Origin: Streptomyces klenkii
Lineage (GTDB): Bacteria; Actinomycetota; Actinomycetes; Streptomycetales; Streptomycetaceae
Direction of reading: 5' to 3'
Assembly: GCF_003626645.1 (NCBI RefSeq)
Contig: NZ_RBAM01000001.1
Span: 124,001 to 188,000 of the forward strand
DNA: 64,000 nt
Under the pieces are notes generated by a model, which worked only from the letters and a program-made list of their open reading frames with translations, was not told the origin of the DNA and made no database searches. The position numbers and the translations under genes were made by a program. Shown piece by piece: positions 59,965 to 64,000 of the stretch (position 1 is the first letter of the stretch; every line of letters begins with the position of its first letter).

Positions 59965-60857
59965 ACGACTTCATCGGCCGTCTGCTGCTCGGCGGTCTCG
60001 GCGGCCCCGGGGCGCCCGGACCCGGCCCCGGTCTCCGGCCGAGGCTGCCGACGCTCTTCGACCCGGAGGCGCCCCGGCTGCCGCAGCATCAGACCGCGCT
60101 CGCCCCCGCGTCGTACGACGAGCCGCCGGGGCAGGCCGCGGACGCGGGGGAGGAGCGGCCCGCTTCACCCGCCCCGCGCGTCCTGGCCATCCCCGGCGCG
60201 GGCCCCGCGTCCGGGCCGGCGGAACTGCCCGCGGTGACGACGGAGCCCCTTCAGAAGCCCGTCCCCGCGCATCCCCCGCGGAAGCGATCGGAACCTGCAA
60301 CTCCGGCCGGCCCGGCAGCGCCTGCCCCGGAGCCACCGGCCCATGGAGCCTCGCCGGCCACCGGACCCGAGCCCGCACCCCCGGCCCGTTCCGCGCGGGA
60401 CTCCGCAACGGACGGCCCCACAGACCCCGCGCCGGCCCCCGCACCACCGGAGGCGCGAGAGACACGCGGGACAGGAGCGAAGGCGCGAGGAACCGCGGGG
60501 CCCGGCACCGCCGCAGCCGATCGGGCCCACCACACGGCACCCCCGCCCCCTCCCGCGCCGCAACGCTCCGCGACGGCCCACCCCGTACGCCCGCTCGCGC
60601 CGCCCGCCCCGGGCGGATCGCCGTACCGGCCGCGGCACCGGCAGAGCGGGACGACGGACGCTCCGAGGAAGCCGGACAGAAGGAGCCGTGGCACGCTACC
60701 GGCTCCGGACGCGGAACAACCCGCCGAGACCGTCGTCCACATCAGCATCGACCGGCTGGAAGTCCGCGCTGCCGACCGGCCGCCCACCGCCCCGGACACC
60801 GGCTCCCGGCGCCGGCCCATGCTCAGCCTCGACGAATACCTGAGGGGCCGGGCATGA
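59961..60857 (+). CDS. Pro/Ala-rich eCIS-associated protein with conserved short C-terminal motif
   Basis: 298 residues from GTG 59961, overlapping the previous stop by four bases. The first about 20 residues (VNDFIGRLLLGG) and the last about 50 look conserved. The 220 residues between are low complexity, dominated by Pro, Ala, Gly and Arg, and probably unstructured. Near the end is VVHISIDRLEVRA, resembling the short beta element (VxIGRIEVRA) seen at the C-terminus of small proteins in phage-tail-like clusters, then MLSLDEYLRGRA. It may be a flexible tether in the baseplate or cap. The function is not recognised. Confidence 0.7.
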   Translation: MNDFIGRLLLGGLGGPGAPGPGPGLRPRLPTLFDPEAPRLPQHQTALAPASYDEPPGQAADAGEERPASPAPRVLAIPGAGPASGPAELPAVTTEPLQKPVPAHPPRKRSEPATPAGPAAPAPEPPAHGASPATGPEPAPPARSARDSATDGPTDPAPAPAPPEARETRGTGAKARGTAGPGTAAADRAHHTAPPPPPAPQRSATAHPVRPLAPPAPGGSPYRPRHRQSGTTDAPRKPDRRSRGTLPAPDAEQPAETVVHISIDRLEVRAADRPPTAPDTGSRRRPMLSLDEYLRGRA

Positions 60858-62010
60858 GCGACTCGGCGGTGGCAGCCGTCACCCACGCCCTGACCGTCGT
60901 CCTCCAGAGCGCCATCAGCAAGATCAACGGTGCCACGGTCACCATGAACCCGCCCGACGAGGTGGCCGCCGACCGGCCCGCCGCGGCCCTCAACGTCTTC
61001 CTCTACCGCACGGCGGTCGACGGCAGCTGGCGCAACCTCGACCCGCCCGGAACCCGCCCCGGCGAGACCGGCCGCCCCGCCCTGCCCCTGGTGCTCCACT
61101 ACCTGCTCACGCCTTACACGAACGGGGACGCCCACGACGCGGTCGCCCACCGGATCCTCGGCGCCGCCATGACGGCCCTCCACGACCACTGCGAACTGCG
61201 CCCGGCCGGCCCCGACCGGCAGCAGGAGCCGGTGCGCCTCACCCCGGTCAACCTGACCGTCGACGACATCTCCAAGCTCTGGAGCGCCTTCCAGAGCCAG
61301 TACCGCATGTCGGTCGCCTACGAGGCCCGCATCGTCCTCCTCGACAGCGCCAGGCCGCCCAGGACCCCCTTGCCCGTGCTGCGCCGCGGCACGGCCGACC
61401 GCGGGGCCGAGACCGTCGCCGGCACCGCGGCCCCCGAGCCCGTGCTCTCCACGGTGACGCCGCCCACGGCACCGGCCGGTTCCCCGCTCGTCCTCCGCGG
61501 CAGCCGGCTCGACGCCGGGGTCCCGGCCGTACACCTCACCCACCCGCTGTTCGGCAGCGTCGTGCTGCCCACGCAGGCAGTGGACGACAGCGAGGTGCAC
61601 GCGACCCTCACGGCGCCCGGCATCGCCGCGGGCACGTGGTCGGCGGCGGTGGTGCTGACCACGGACGACGGCACCCGGCTGGTGGCCGGGCCGCTGCCCC
61701 TCGCGATCGCGCCCCGCCCCGGCGGGCTGCCGCAATCCGTACAGCGTGACGATCGCGGACGGGTGCGGCTCACCCTCTCCTGCACGCCTCCCGTGCTCGC
61801 CGGCCAGCGGGCCCAGCTGCTGGTCGGCGACCTGCCCGTCGAAGCCCATGCCTTCTCCGGCGACAGCGAGGAGTCCCTGCGGTTCGGCTTCGTGCCTCCG
61901 CGCACCGGCCGGTTCGTGGTCAGGCTGCGCGTCGACGGAGTCGACAGCCCGGTCGTCGACCCATCGGCCGAACCCCCCGGGTTCCTCACCGACATGGCGG
62001 TGGAGGTGAC

Positions 62011-62014
<4 letters not shown>
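60854..62014 (+). CDS. DUF4255 (Pvc16/Afp16-type) tail-tube terminator/cap protein with IPT-like C-terminus
   Basis: 386 residues, starting at ATG 60854 in an ATGA overlap. Residues about 5-190 are the DUF4255 domain found in Pvc16/Afp16: AVAAVTHALTVVLQSAI, LNVFLYR, LPLVLHYLLTPYT, and a YRMSVAYEARIVLLDS segment. This family caps the distal end of eCIS sheath and tube and sets particle length. The C-terminal 170 residues (VLSTVTPPTAPAGSPLVLRGSRLD onward) look like one or two IPT/TIG immunoglobulin-like domains. Its stop overlaps the start of the ATPase gene. Confidence 0.86.

Positions 62015-64000
<1,986 letters not shown>

Overview
The window looks like actinomycete, most probably Streptomyces, DNA. 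It is very GC-rich with C/G in third codon positions, uses many GTG and TTG starts, has ATGA/GTGA stop-start overlaps, and TTA codons are nearly absent. No rRNA, tRNA, insertion sequence, CRISPR array or replication origin was seen.

Region 1 (1 to about 48.7 kb) is the right-hand part of a modular type I polyketide gene cluster for a filipin-type polyene macrolide. In order it holds: the end of a PKS protein whose last module has DH-KR-ACP; a four-module PKS (each KS-AT-KR-ACP); a two-module PKS ending in a thioesterase; a crotonyl-CoA carboxylase/reductase; a P450; a secreted tyrosine phosphatase; a second P450 and its ferredoxin; a PAS-LuxR activator; three overlapping large LuxR (LAL) regulators; a Tat-exported cholesterol oxidase; and a type II thioesterase. 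The biosynthetic order matches the filipin (pte/fil) layout. The regulator set (three LALs plus PAS-LuxR) resembles nystatin- and amphotericin-type clusters. The six complete modules all carry A-type ketoreductases and no dehydratase, so they should lay down the polyol half. The last AT has a non-malonyl signature and sits next to the CCR, which fits one alkylmalonyl (hexylmalonyl in filipin) unit forming the C2 side chain. The P450s and ferredoxin would add hydroxyls at the two ends. Only six KR-only modules follow the DH module, whereas filipin needs seven, so the product may not be filipin itself.

Region 2 (about 48.8 to 55.3 kb) is a set of apparently unlinked housekeeping or accessory genes: a small secreted Cys-containing protein, a degenerate GyrB-like GHKL protein, a CorA-type transporter with a GQN motif, a deazaflavin (F420/DDN-type) nitroreductase-family protein, an ATP-grasp enzyme, a 2OG-Fe(II) oxygenase with an altered metal motif, and a Rox-like FAD monooxygenase.

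Region 3 (55.4 kb to the end) is the start of an extracellular contractile injection system (eCIS) operon: a DUF4157 (eCIS-core) protein with a probable PD-(D/E)XK nuclease tail (candidate effector), contractile sheath, tail tube, a zinc-finger baseplate-type protein, a Pro/Ala-rich linker protein, a DUF4255 terminator/cap protein, and an AAA+ ATPase cut off by the window end.

The most notable signals are: a PAS-LuxR-type operator overlapping the -35 region of what looks like a leaderless promoter for the secreted phosphatase; a single in-frame TTA codon in the first LAL gene; loss of the Walker A lysine in the first two LALs; and the candidate nuclease effector heading the eCIS operon.
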